This document shows positions 1-8,903 of a stretch of 64,000 bases of DNA, piece by piece. A model generated the notes under the pieces. That model was given only the letters and a program-made list of their open reading frames with translations, did not search any database and was not told where the DNA came from. A program made the translations under genes and the position numbers. The stretch is taken from assembly GCA_020635795.1 (NCBI GenBank), contig JACJZD010000005.1, forward strand, positions 62,001 through 126,000, read 5' to 3'. Positions within the stretch are counted from its first letter, which is position 1, and each line of letters begins with the position of its first letter. The stretch is from Flavobacteriales bacterium (GTDB lineage Bacteria > Bacteroidota > Bacteroidia > Flavobacteriales_E > Vicingaceae).

Positions 1-306
1 AAAAGACTTGGTGTAGCTGCTGTAGTTGATAATAATCCGCCAGTGGTCGGACAAGCTAAATTAATTGGAATTATTACCGATGGGGATTTACGAAGAATGT
101 TAGAAAAAGACTTAGATATCAATACGATAACAGCAAAAGATATTATGAGCTCATCGCCAAAAACCATTAACCAACATAGCTTGGCTATTGAGGCTTTACA
201 TTTTATGGAAGACCATAGCATTTCTCAATTGTTGGTAGTTGACGATGATAATAATTTTGCTGGAGTTATTCATATTCATGATTTATTAAGGGAGGGAATT
301 ATATGA
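1..306 (+). CDS. kdsD: Arabinose-5-phosphate isomerase, C-terminal CBS part (5' end outside window)
   Basis: The frame is open from base 1 and encodes the last 101 residues, so the gene begins upstream of the window. Two CBS motifs are visible: the end of one (GIITDGDLRRML) and a full second one (DIMSSSPKTI to GVIHIHDLLREGI). This spacing and the closing HDLLR are typical of the KdsD/GutQ sugar-phosphate isomerases, which convert ribulose 5-phosphate to arabinose 5-phosphate, the first step of Kdo synthesis for lipopolysaccharide. The N-terminal SIS isomerase domain is not in view, so the assignment rests on the CBS pair alone. Another CBS protein is possible but less likely. The stop overlaps the next start in an ATGA junction (303-306). 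Confidence 0.75.
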   Translation, partial: KRLGVAAVVDNNPPVVGQAKLIGIITDGDLRRMLEKDLDINTITAKDIMSSSPKTINQHSLAIEALHFMEDHSISQLLVVDDDNNFAGVIHIHDLLREGII

Positions 307-1127
307 AAACAAAATTTACCATTTTACTTTTTTTACTGTTAAGTTTTCAAATTGGGAAAAGCCAGTTATATCTTAACTTCATAACAAATTTTACTACATG
401 TTGTGAAGCCACGCCTCCATGTATTATAAATTTTACCCCTTTTAGTCCTGCCAACATAATAAGTTGGCATTGGGATTTTGGTGATGGAGACACTTCTATT
501 TTGGAAATGCCTTCACATGCTTACAGTTCATCAGGTTTTTACACCATAATATTAATCGCAAGTGATGGAATAGTAACAGATACTCTTATTAGGGTTGATT
601 ACATTATGATCTTTCCTAAACCAATTGTTGATTTTATTTACAATACTAATGGAGATACTGTTCAATTCTTTGATCAATCTTCAAATGATGCTGCACTATG
701 GGATTGGGACTTGGGTAATGGAACAACTACTAATGTAGTAAACCCAATTACAACCTATCCATTTCCTCCTGATTCCTGTTATGATGTTACTTTAAGTGTA
801 ATAAATAATTTTGGCTGTATGGCTTCTTTAACCAAAAACGATTATATCTGTATTAATTCAACTACAAGCATTAATGAACTAAAAAACAATTCTATTTCTA
901 TTTATCCTTCGCCGATTATTAATAATCAGAAATTAACTGTTAAAGGAATGGGGGTTGAAAAAATGGTAGTTTATGATGTTTTAGGAAGCTTAATACGGCT
1001 ACCTATTATTTCTAAAAATGAAAATGAAATCATTTTCGAAACCAATCAACTGAACAAGGGGGTTTATTTTTTACAATTGCTTTTTAATGATGGCAGTAGT
1101 GCCACAAAAAAAATTATTGTGCAGTAA
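303..1127 (+). CDS. Secreted PKD-domain protein with type IX secretion (type A) sorting domain
   Basis: 274 residues. A signal peptide ends near residue 20 (hydrophobic run, then IGKSQ). One clear PKD domain follows at about residues 40-105, with the characteristic WHWDFGDGD motif, and a second weaker one (WDWDLGNGT) lies at about 125-185. The last 80 residues (SINELKNNSISIYPSP to TKKIIVQ) form a type A T9SS C-terminal domain, predicted to send the protein through the outer membrane to the cell surface. The start codon overlaps the kdsD stop, so translation is probably coupled, though no functional link to Kdo synthesis is evident. The ligand or role is unknown. PKD domains usually serve in adhesion or as spacers. 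Confidence 0.85.
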   Translation: MKTKFTILLFLLLSFQIGKSQLYLNFITNFTTCCEATPPCIINFTPFSPANIISWHWDFGDGDTSILEMPSHAYSSSGFYTIILIASDGIVTDTLIRVDYIMIFPKPIVDFIYNTNGDTVQFFDQSSNDAALWDWDLGNGTTTNVVNPITTYPFPPDSCYDVTLSVINNFGCMASLTKNDYICINSTTSINELKNNSISIYPSPIINNQKLTVKGMGVEKMVVYDVLGSLIRLPIISKNENEIIFETNQLNKGVYFLQLLFNDGSSATKKIIVQ

Positions 1128-1221
1128 TTTACCTCACATTATTTTCACCCAACAAACCCTTCATAATTATTAGAATTGAATATTTCAAAAACTCAACTTT
1201 TTTGGAATTGTATGTCAATTG

Positions 1222-1249
1222 AAAACTGGAAACTGCTAACTGAAGACTG
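1222..1249. repeat. Period-7 degenerate tandem repeat (core ACTG), about 4 units
   Basis: ACTG recurs at exactly 7-base intervals (1225, 1232, 1239, 1246) with variable trinucleotides between. It lies between the convergent ends of the PKD gene and rodA. Only one orientation is seen here, unlike the two inverted arrays at 7150 and 13068. Confidence 0.7.
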
Positions 1250-1255
1250 AACAAA

Positions 1256-2788
1256 CTACCTCAACACATTTATTCGTTCTGCATCTAGTTTTATAAAAAT
1301 AAAAAGTAGAATAGTAAACGACCACAACGAAGAACCTCCGTAACTTATAAATGGTAAAGGAATACCAATTACAGGAGCCAAACCTATGGCCATACCAATG
1401 TTTACCAAAAAGTGGAAAAACAAAATGGAAGCAACAGCATAACCATAAATACGTGAGAAAATAGACCGTTGCCGTTCAGCTAAAAAGATAATACGGAGAA
1501 ACAACCCAACATACAAACAAACCAATACAAACGAACCAAAAAACCCCCACTCTTCACCAATGGTGCAGAAAATAAAATCGGTGCTTTGTTCAGGTACAAA
1601 ATCGTATTTGGTTTGCGTACCTTCTAAAAATCCTTTTCCTGTAAATCCCCCCGAACCAATGGCTATTAACGATTGTTTAATGTTCCACCCATTTCCTTGA
1701 CGCAAGTCTTTTAAACTCGATTTTTTAACTTTTAAATCCTCTTTAATTGCTGATTTTTCTTCCTTACTTATTTTATCGTCTTCCAGCTCTAATTTTAGTT
1801 CTTCAATTTGCTCCATCAACTTATCTTCCTCTCCTAAAAGCACGGTAATTCGTGTTCGTTGATGTTCTTGTAAAACCTTGTTAAAGGTAAAGTCGATGCT
1901 AAAAATATACAAACAAGTAAATAGAAAAATTACAATAGCAAAAAAGTGAGTGCTTCTGTCTCTCATTTCTTTTTTTACCATCAAAACCAATAAGAAAAAC
2001 AGCAATATAGACCCTATAACATAATAAATCAAAACCTCATCTAACCTAAAATAATAATAGGCAAACAACCCAGTTAAATAGAAAATTACCGATGTTAGTG
2101 TTGTTTTTATATCATATTTAAAAAGCGTGTAAAAAACAATAGCAAAAAACGTAACAGTTAATATGATATTAATTGGACCAAATACTAGTGTTAACACAAA
2201 AATGACAATGGCCAAAACTCCAAACAATAAGATGTTACCTGACAACCCTTCTCGATACAATACAAAAATAAACGCTGCATAAACCAATGTCGACCCTGTG
2301 TCGTTTTGTAAAAGAATCAATACAGCAGGGATTGCAATAATAGACATGGCTATCACCTTTGTTTTGATGTCTTTCATCTTAATGTTTAAAGTAGAAAGGT
2401 ATTTAGACAACGCTAAAACCGTTGCAAACTTTGCAAACTCTGATGGTTGTAGTTGGAAACTCCCAATTTTAAACCACGATTTAGAACCATTTACTTCAGC
2501 TCCAAAAAGTAAAACAGCTACAAGCGTTAGCATCACAATAATAAAAATGGGATAAGCAAAAGTGGTAAAAAAAGTGCCTTCTAAAAGAAGTATAACTAAT
2601 GCTATAAAAAAGGCGGCGCCAATCCAAATCAATTGCATACCATAACGTTGCGAAACATCAAAAATACTGTGGTGTTCTTCGTTATAAACCGCAGCATAAA
2701 TACTAATCCAACCAATAAAAACCAACAACAAGTAAAACAAAACAGTTAATTTGTCAACGTTAGAAAATATGTTTTTTTCGTTTCTCAT
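1256..2788 (-). CDS. rodA: Rod-shape-determining protein RodA (SEDS glycosyltransferase)
   Basis: 510 residues with about ten or more membrane segments. RodA polymerises lipid II glycan strands in the elongasome with penicillin-binding protein 2, encoded 8 bases upstream. SEDS hallmarks are GSKSWFKIGSFQLQPSEFAK (about 101-120), QNDTGS (about 161), IAIGSGGFTGKGFLEGTQTK (about 376-394), VPEQSTDFIF (about 398-407) and PFISYGGSS near the C-terminus. It is about 100 residues longer than typical RodA. Part of this is a highly charged stretch at about 318-365, in the large loop before IAIGSGG, predicted to be a helical hairpin. It is the last gene of the mre operon, starting at ATG 2788. Confidence 0.95.
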   Translation of the reverse strand: MRNEKNIFSNVDKLTVLFYLLLVFIGWISIYAAVYNEEHHSIFDVSQRYGMQLIWIGAAFFIALVILLLEGTFFTTFAYPIFIIVMLTLVAVLLFGAEVNGSKSWFKIGSFQLQPSEFAKFATVLALSKYLSTLNIKMKDIKTKVIAMSIIAIPAVLILLQNDTGSTLVYAAFIFVLYREGLSGNILLFGVLAIVIFVLTLVFGPINIILTVTFFAIVFYTLFKYDIKTTLTSVIFYLTGLFAYYYFRLDEVLIYYVIGSILLFFLLVLMVKKEMRDRSTHFFAIVIFLFTCLYIFSIDFTFNKVLQEHQRTRITVLLGEEDKLMEQIEELKLELEDDKISKEEKSAIKEDLKVKKSSLKDLRQGNGWNIKQSLIAIGSGGFTGKGFLEGTQTKYDFVPEQSTDFIFCTIGEEWGFFGSFVLVCLYVGLFLRIIFLAERQRSIFSRIYGYAVASILFFHFLVNIGMAIGLAPVIGIPLPFISYGGSSLWSFTILLFIFIKLDAERINVLR

Positions 2789-2796
2789 TGTTCTTG

Positions 2797-4638
2797 TTAA
2801 TGGATGCTGAATTTATTCTTTTTTTGAACAACTTCCATCAAATTTGCATTAAGTATTCTATTTTCTTTTATGGTATCTTTAATGCTTCCTTTCAAATATT
2901 TTTCCATAATTAAACTAGCAATAGGTGCCGCCCAAGTCCCTCCAAAGCCTGCGTTTTCAACATATACAGCAATGGCAATTTTAGGATTATCTTTTGGTGC
3001 AAAAGCAATAAAAATGGAGTGGTCTTCACCGTGCGGATTCTGAGCAGTACCAGTTTTTCCACACACTTCAATACTGTCTATTCTTGCTTGTCGAGCAGTT
3101 CCTCCTGCTTCATAAACTACTTTTAACATTCCTTCAATTACAGGGTTAAAATAGGGTTTATCAATACCCACATCATGTTTAATTCTATATATTTTTGGGA
3201 TGGTGTCTGTTTTTTCAATTCGTTTTAATAAATGAGGCGTATAATAATATCCTCTATTGGATAAAATAGCAGACAAATTTGCCATTTGTAAAGGCACAAC
3301 ACCTATTTCACCTTGTCCAATACTCAAAGAATAAATGGTGCTAAATGCCCAACGACCTTTTCCATACCATTTGTCGTAAAAAGCCACATCTGGAATAAAG
3401 CCTTTTTTTATTGATGGTAAATCCGTTTCTAAGCGTTCACCTAACCCAAATTTTTTAACTTGTTTGCTCCATTTTGCTAGTCCAATTTCACTATCTTTAA
3501 ACAAGGAGGTTGATTTTCCTTGTAATAAAATTTTTCTGAAAACACTAAAATAATAAGGATTACACGACATTTTAATAGACTCCGTAACATTGCCTGCTGA
3601 TGGATGAACGTGACATCCCACATTACTTTTTATACATGGAAACCCAGAATTTTCTGTAATTACCCCATCTTGCATTCCAATTAATGCTTGAACCGTTTTA
3701 AAAGTTGAGCCTGGAGGATATGATGCCATTAATGCCCTATTAAACAATGGCTTGACTTCATCACTACTCAATACTGGATAGTTCTTTTTAACATCTCTAC
3801 CTACCAATAAATTGGGGTTATAAGCTGGGGCTGATACTAGTGCCAAAATTTCTCCAGTTGAAGGTTCAATAGCAACAATACTTCCTCGCTTGTTTTGCAT
3901 TAATCTTTCGCCATACTCTTGTATAACAGCATCAATACTCAAATAAATGGTTGAGCCAGTAACAGCCATCGTGTCTAATTCGCCATCTAAGTAACTGCCT
4001 TTTTCACGATTATGAACATCAACCAATACTCGTTTAACTCCTCTTTTTCCTCTCAATAACGATTCGTAAGATAATTCTATCCCACTTTTACCAATGTAAT
4101 CGCCCGATTTATAGTAAGAATCGTTATCAATAATTTGTTGATCTACCTCTCCAATATACCCTAAAACGTGGGCTGCACTTTCTCTTGGATATTTTCTTAA
4201 TGTACGGGTTTGAGCATAAAACCCAGGATATTCAAACAATTTTTCTTGAATTTTTGCATACTCTTTTGAAGAAATTTCTTTCTCAAATACAGAGGATTTG
4301 TACCTCGAATAATCACGTGCTTTGTAAAATTTAGTTCTAAAATCTTCGATAGTAATACCCAACAAATCGCAAAAAGCAAGGGTGTCCATTTCTTTTACTT
4401 GTTTTGGAACTACCATTAAATCGTAAGCCGCTTCGTTGTAAACCAATAAAATTCCATTTCTATCATAAATTAACCCTCTAGCTGGATATTGAATTACTTC
4501 GCGTAATACATTTTGGTCGGAATCAATTTTATATTTGTCGTTTATGATTTGAACGTTGAATAATCTGATGAGAAAAATTAATCCAACGATGACGAAAATC
4601 AATCCTATTACTTCTTTTCTGTCGGAGAGATTATTCAT
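2797..4638 (-). CDS. mrdA: Penicillin-binding protein 2 (elongasome transpeptidase)
   Basis: 613 residues. One N-terminal membrane anchor (about 10-27) precedes the dimerisation domain (RGLIYDRNG at about 54) and the transpeptidase. The three active-site motifs are present: S311-T-F-K, S358-C-N and the KTG triad (CGKTGTAQ, about 530). The enzyme cross-links peptidoglycan side chains during cell elongation with RodA. Its ATG overlaps the mreD stop (ATGA at 4635-4638) and rodA follows after 8 bases, indicating co-translation of the complex. Its length is normal for the family. Confidence 0.95.
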   Translation of the reverse strand: MNNLSDRKEVIGLIFVIVGLIFLIRLFNVQIINDKYKIDSDQNVLREVIQYPARGLIYDRNGILLVYNEAAYDLMVVPKQVKEMDTLAFCDLLGITIEDFRTKFYKARDYSRYKSSVFEKEISSKEYAKIQEKLFEYPGFYAQTRTLRKYPRESAAHVLGYIGEVDQQIIDNDSYYKSGDYIGKSGIELSYESLLRGKRGVKRVLVDVHNREKGSYLDGELDTMAVTGSTIYLSIDAVIQEYGERLMQNKRGSIVAIEPSTGEILALVSAPAYNPNLLVGRDVKKNYPVLSSDEVKPLFNRALMASYPPGSTFKTVQALIGMQDGVITENSGFPCIKSNVGCHVHPSAGNVTESIKMSCNPYYFSVFRKILLQGKSTSLFKDSEIGLAKWSKQVKKFGLGERLETDLPSIKKGFIPDVAFYDKWYGKGRWAFSTIYSLSIGQGEIGVVPLQMANLSAILSNRGYYYTPHLLKRIEKTDTIPKIYRIKHDVGIDKPYFNPVIEGMLKVVYEAGGTARQARIDSIEVCGKTGTAQNPHGEDHSIFIAFAPKDNPKIAIAVYVENAGFGGTWAAPIASLIMEKYLKGSIKDTIKENRILNANLMEVVQKKNKFSIH

Positions 4639-5153
4639 TTGCGGGCATTCGGGTTATAGTTAAACAACTGAACTATAAAAATAAGTATTAACGTAAAAAC
4701 AGTACTTAAAATTACTCGTGCAAATGTGGTAAAAAACGCCGAAAACTTAAACGACTCGATGTAAAACAGAAAAAAATGGTGGAGCAACACCAACGACACA
4801 GCATAAGTGGCATACCACGATATACCCATGTGTTGCAAACTTGGTGTAGTTCCAAATTCATACCCGCCTCGAGGCTGTATTAATTTTAAAATGTATTTTC
4901 TACCAAAAGCCATAAATACACTTGCTGAGGTATGAATTCCTAATGTACTCGTAAAAATATCAATAGTTAGTCCCAATAAAAAAGCTAAAACAATTACCAA
5001 ATTTTCGTTAGTTTCGAATGGCAATACCAATATAAAAAATACATAAAGGTAAGGATTGATATACCCTCCAAGCTCAATATTGTTTAATATCAGCACTTGT
5101 GCAAGAACTAACGCCAAGTAAATAGCTAAATATTTTAAAATATCAGTTATCAT
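4635..5153 (-). CDS. mreD: Rod shape-determining protein MreD
   Basis: 172 residues, almost entirely hydrophobic, with about five membrane segments. The sequence itself is weakly conserved. Identification rests on size, topology, the motif LTIDIFTSTLGIHTSASVF at about residues 61-79, and position between mreC and the penicillin-binding protein 2 gene, the invariant order of this operon. It joins both neighbours by 4-base ATGA overlaps (5150-5153 and 4635-4638), which argues for translational coupling and stoichiometric production. MreD is thought to connect MreC with the membrane part of the elongasome. Confidence 0.9.
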   Translation of the reverse strand: MITDILKYLAIYLALVLAQVLILNNIELGGYINPYLYVFFILVLPFETNENLVIVLAFLLGLTIDIFTSTLGIHTSASVFMAFGRKYILKLIQPRGGYEFGTTPSLQHMGISWYATYAVSLVLLHHFFLFYIESFKFSAFFTTFARVILSTVFTLILIFIVQLFNYNPNARK

Positions 5154-5989
5154 TCTACAATTTCTTGTTGACTTTCAGTTTCTAACTTTTCTTTTTCTTC
5201 TTTTTGTAACGACCTTACCACATAAACATGCGACAAGTTTTTAAAATCTACAGCAAACCTTATGATAATGTTATAAAAGTTATTGCCTTCTGGTAAATCA
5301 AATTCTTGTACCGTTCCAATTAACACGTTTTCGGGAAAAATAGATGAATACCCTGTTGTTACAACGGTGTCTCCAACAGTTAATTTAACATGATTAGGAA
5401 TATCTTTTAGTTGAGCTTCTCTGTAGTTGTTGCCTTCCCAAACTAACGACCCATAATACCCCGATTTTTTAATCTTAGCACTCAGCTTATTTTTATCGTG
5501 TAAAATAGACATTACAGATCCAAAATTGTTAGACACGTTTTTAACTATTCCCACAACCCCTTGAGCAGAAATAACACCCATTTCAGCACTTATTCCATTT
5601 AAACCTCCTTTGTCGATGGTGATATAATTTTGTCGTTTATTGGTAGAATTGTTTACCACTTTTGCAGCGCTATACATGTAAGTTTGGTGATAGGCAGTAT
5701 CGTTTATCTCATAAATTCTACCGTACACTTTTACAAACGACGAAATGTTGTTTGCCTGAAGTTTTGCATTTTGCTCAGCCAACTCTTTGTTTACTTCTTT
5801 TAAATGGAAATAATCGTTGATATTATGAATGGTAGCATAAAAATTGCCAACCAAAAAATTAGATGAGTTGAAAAACTTGGAATTTTGATAATTGTTATTG
5901 GCAATTAGCATCCAAAATGCAAAAAACTCTAAAATCAGGAACAGGAAAATAAATGAATTTTTTGTTAAAAACCGAAATAAGTTCCTCAT
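5150..5989 (-). CDS. mreC: Rod shape-determining protein MreC
   Basis: 279 residues. A single membrane anchor at about 13-31 is followed by a helical/coiled-coil region (about 55-90). The beta-rich periplasmic MreC domain (about 105-255) contains the landmarks IDKGGLNGISAEMGVISAQGVVG and DTVVTTGYSSIFPENVLIGTV. MreC bridges the MreB filaments and penicillin-binding protein 2 in the periplasm. A charged Lys/Glu tail closes the protein. The gene overlaps mreD by 4 bases and lies 24 bases after mreB. Confidence 0.93.
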   Translation of the reverse strand: MRNLFRFLTKNSFIFLFLILEFFAFWMLIANNNYQNSKFFNSSNFLVGNFYATIHNINDYFHLKEVNKELAEQNAKLQANNISSFVKVYGRIYEINDTAYHQTYMYSAAKVVNNSTNKRQNYITIDKGGLNGISAEMGVISAQGVVGIVKNVSNNFGSVMSILHDKNKLSAKIKKSGYYGSLVWEGNNYREAQLKDIPNHVKLTVGDTVVTTGYSSIFPENVLIGTVQEFDLPEGNNFYNIIIRFAVDFKNLSHVYVVRSLQKEEKEKLETESQQEIVE

Positions 5990-6013
5990 TCTATCAAATT
6001 AATGCTTGATTAA

Positions 6014-7036
6014 CTATTTAATCAAAAATGGTAATTTGCTGATGTTTTTTAATGCAATACCTGTTCCTCTAGCTACAGCTCTCAATGGATCTTCAGCAAT
6101 GTGTACAGGTAGTTTTGTTTTCATAGAAATACGTTTGTCCAAACCTCTTAACATAGAGCCACCACCTGCTAAATACAAGCCTGTTTTATAAATATCGGCT
6201 GACAACTCTGGAGGAGTCATTTCTAAGGCATTCAATACTGCTTCTTCAATTTTGGCAATAGATTTGTCTAAGGCATGAGCAATTTCGCTATACGAAACCG
6301 TAATTTCTTTTGGTGTACCCGTCATTAAATCTCTACCTTGAACCGGATAATCTTCTGGCGGGTTTTCAAGTTCAGTTAATGCTGAACCACACTCAATTTT
6401 AATTTGTTCTGCCGAACGCTCACCAATTAAAAGGTTGTGTTGACGACGCATATAATCCACAATATCGTTAGTAAAATCATCACCTGCCACTCGAATAGAT
6501 TTGTCACAAACAATACCTCCTAAAGCAATTACGGCAATTTCTGATGTTCCACCACCGATATCAATAATCATATTTCCCATTGGCTCCAAAACATCAATTC
6601 CAATACCAATAGCAGCAGCCATTGGTTCGTGAATTAAATACACTTCTTTACCTCCAGCGTGCTCTGCCGAATCTTTTACCGCTCTTTTTTCTACTTCGGT
6701 AATACCCGATGGAATACAAATAACCATTTTTAACGATGGTGTAAACAATTGTTTGTTTGGATTAATCATTTTAATCATTCCTCTAATCATGTGTTCTGCT
6801 GCATCAAAATCAGCAATAACACCATCTTTTAGCGGACGAATGGTTTTAATATCTTCGTGTGTTTTACCGTGCATTTGCATTGCTTTTTTACCCACTGCAA
6901 TAATTTTTCCAGTCAATCTGTCTTTAGCAACAATTGAAGGTTCGTCAACCACCACTTTATCGTTGTGGATAATCAGCGTGTTGGCTGTTCCAAGGTCAAT
7001 GGCTATTTCTTGAGTTAAAAAGCTAAATAATCCCAT
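6014..7036 (-). CDS. mreB: Rod shape-determining protein MreB (actin-like)
   Basis: 340 residues, the usual length. The ATPase core motifs of the actin fold are visible: phosphate 1 (IDLGTANT, about 13-20), phosphate 2 (IDIGGGTSEIAV, about 159-170), the connect/adenosine motif (LAGGGSMLRGLD, about 289-300) and the conserved IHEPMAAAIGIGIDV. MreB filaments under the inner membrane orient the elongasome. It is the first gene of the mreBCD-mrdA-rodA operon. The 174-base gap to purH upstream contains the inverted heptamer array at 7150-7203. Confidence 0.97.
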   Translation of the reverse strand: MGLFSFLTQEIAIDLGTANTLIIHNDKVVVDEPSIVAKDRLTGKIIAVGKKAMQMHGKTHEDIKTIRPLKDGVIADFDAAEHMIRGMIKMINPNKQLFTPSLKMVICIPSGITEVEKRAVKDSAEHAGGKEVYLIHEPMAAAIGIGIDVLEPMGNMIIDIGGGTSEIAVIALGGIVCDKSIRVAGDDFTNDIVDYMRRQHNLLIGERSAEQIKIECGSALTELENPPEDYPVQGRDLMTGTPKEITVSYSEIAHALDKSIAKIEEAVLNALEMTPPELSADIYKTGLYLAGGGSMLRGLDKRISMKTKLPVHIAEDPLRAVARGTGIALKNISKLPFLIK

Positions 7037-7149
7037 TCGTTTTTATATTGTGTTTATTAGAAGTGAGGTAAATTTATGATTAAAATATTCAAATTATCAT
7101 ATTCAATTCATAAATGTTAAACACTTCGTTGTTAGTTTATTTTTAGTTG

Positions 7150-7203
7150 GAAGATTGAAGTCGGAAGACCAAAGTAACTTCTGTCTTCTAACTTCTGACT
7201 TCG
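7150..7203. repeat. Inverted period-7 array (GAAGNNN units then CTTCNNN units)
   Basis: Reading the plus strand in sevens gives GAAGATT, GAAGTCG, GAAGACC, a spacer AAAGTAA, then CTTCTGT, CTTCTAA, CTTCTGA, CTTC. The right arm is the reverse complement of the left-arm consensus, so the element can fold into an imperfect hairpin. It sits between purH and mreB, which share an orientation, and could end purH transcription or be a mobile or recombinogenic repeat. Confidence 0.8.
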
Positions 7204-7210
7204 TTCTTTT

Positions 7211-8737
7211 TCAATGTCTAAAATGTCTAATTCCTGTACAAACCATTGACATATTTACTGAATCGCAGTAGTCAATTGATTCTTGGTCTTTAATTGAGCC
7301 TCCTGGCTGAACCACTGCTGTTATTCCTTCGTTATTTGCCAATTCTACGCAATCAGGAAAAGGGAAAAATGCATCGGAAGCCATAACTGCTCCTTTTAAA
7401 TCAAAGCCAAAAGCTTTGGCTTTAACTACAGCTTGTCGCAAAGCATCAACACGCGATGTTTGTCCAGTTCCGCTTGCCAAAAGTTGTTCGTTTTTTGCAA
7501 AAACAATGGTGTTTGATTTGGTGTGTTTAACCAATTTATTGGCAAACTCTAAATCTTTAATTTCTTGAGTTGTAGGAGCTTTTTTAGTTACTAATTTAAA
7601 GTCGTTTGCATTAGCTGTTTTTAAGTCTTTATCTTGTTCGAGTACACCGTTTAAAATGGTTCTAAATTGTTTTTTTGATAAAGCCACTTGTTTCTGTACC
7701 AAAATAACCCTGTTTTTTTTGCTTTTTAATAATTCTAAGGCTTCTGCTTGATAACCTGGAGCTATGATAACTTCACAAAACAATTTATTTACTTCTTCGG
7801 CAGTTGCTAAATCAATAGTTTGATTGGCAATTAAAACTCCACCAAAAGCAGAAACTGGGTCAGCTGCTAACGCATCGTTCCATGCTTGTAAAAGCGTATC
7901 GCGAGAAGCTAACCCACAAGCATTGTTGTGCTTTAATACTGCAAAAGTTGGTCGGTTTTGAGGAAATTCTGCAATTAAATTTACAGCAGCATCCACATCC
8001 AATAAATTGTTGTACGACAACTCTTTACCGTTTAGTTTTTCAAACATAGTATCTAAGTTGCCATAAAAAACACCTTCTTGGTGAGGATTTTCGCCATAAC
8101 GCAACACTTGCGATTCTGCTATACTTTGTTTAAAATAATGCTCTTCGTTGTTGTTAAACCAATTAAAAATAGCGGTATCGTAGTGCGAAGAAACATTGAA
8201 CGCTAATTTTGCCAAATGTTTTCTATCGGTTAAATCGGTTGCTCCATTTTTCTGTTGCAACACTTCTAACACATAATTGTATTGGTTTCTTGAAGAAACA
8301 ATTACCACGTCTTTAAAATTTTTAGCAGCAGCACGAATCAACGAAATACCGCCTATGTCAATTTTCTCAATAATATCTTGTTCTCCTGCGCCTGATGCAA
8401 CCGTATCTTCAAAGGGATACAAATCAACAATCACTAAGTCAATTTCTGGAATTTCGTATTCTGCCAACTGGGCGACATCACTGTCTAAAGCTCTTCTGCT
8501 CAAAATACCCCCAAATATTTTTGGATGTAAGGTTTTTACTCTCCCTCCTAAAATGGACGGATAAGAGGTTAATTCTTCAACAGGAGTAACAGGCACATTT
8601 AACTCTTCAATAAAACTTTGAGTACCTCCAGTAGAAAAAATAGTTACTCCAAGTTTGTTTAATTCGTGTATAATTGGTTCAAGATTATCTTTGTGATAAA
8701 CAGAAATTAAGGCGTTTTTAATCTTTTTTTGACTCAT
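7211..8737 (-). CDS. purH: Bifunctional AICAR formyltransferase / IMP cyclohydrolase
   Basis: 508 residues, the family's length. The N-terminal cyclohydrolase domain (MGS-like fold, about 1-190) carries FSTGGTQ, GGRVKTLHPKIFGGIL and the DLVIVDLYPFE segment. The C-terminal AICAR transformylase domain carries LRYGENPHQ (about 219), LKHNNACG (the catalytic Lys-His pair), SAFGGV and DAFFPFPD. The two domains perform the last two steps of IMP synthesis. The ATG at 8737 is followed directly by a typical MSQKKIKNALISV start. The placement just upstream of mreB is a common Bacteroidetes arrangement without an obvious functional reason. Confidence 0.97.
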   Translation of the reverse strand: MSQKKIKNALISVYHKDNLEPIIHELNKLGVTIFSTGGTQSFIEELNVPVTPVEELTSYPSILGGRVKTLHPKIFGGILSRRALDSDVAQLAEYEIPEIDLVIVDLYPFEDTVASGAGEQDIIEKIDIGGISLIRAAAKNFKDVVIVSSRNQYNYVLEVLQQKNGATDLTDRKHLAKLAFNVSSHYDTAIFNWFNNNEEHYFKQSIAESQVLRYGENPHQEGVFYGNLDTMFEKLNGKELSYNNLLDVDAAVNLIAEFPQNRPTFAVLKHNNACGLASRDTLLQAWNDALAADPVSAFGGVLIANQTIDLATAEEVNKLFCEVIIAPGYQAEALELLKSKKNRVILVQKQVALSKKQFRTILNGVLEQDKDLKTANANDFKLVTKKAPTTQEIKDLEFANKLVKHTKSNTIVFAKNEQLLASGTGQTSRVDALRQAVVKAKAFGFDLKGAVMASDAFFPFPDCVELANNEGITAVVQPGGSIKDQESIDYCDSVNMSMVCTGIRHFRH

Positions 8738-8873
8738 TTTTTACGTTTTTGAGTGTTTTTAATCCATTAATAAAGCGAGTTGCGAAATTATGGATATTTG
8801 AAGCCTTAATCAACTTGATTTTGAGCATTTTTTACGTTTGTTAATAAATTTTTAAGTTAACTGTTTTTAGGGC

Positions 8874-8881
8874 TATCTTTG
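8874..8881 (+). promoter_or_regulatory. Bacteroidetes -7 promoter box (TATCTTTG)
   Basis: An exact match to TAnnTTTG, 22 bases before the ATG of the DUF4286 gene, in the divergent region with purH. No clear TTTG -33 element lies at the usual distance, so this rests on the -7 box alone. Confidence 0.5.
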
Positions 8882-8903
8882 TGGATAAAATGTACCGAAA
8901 ATC

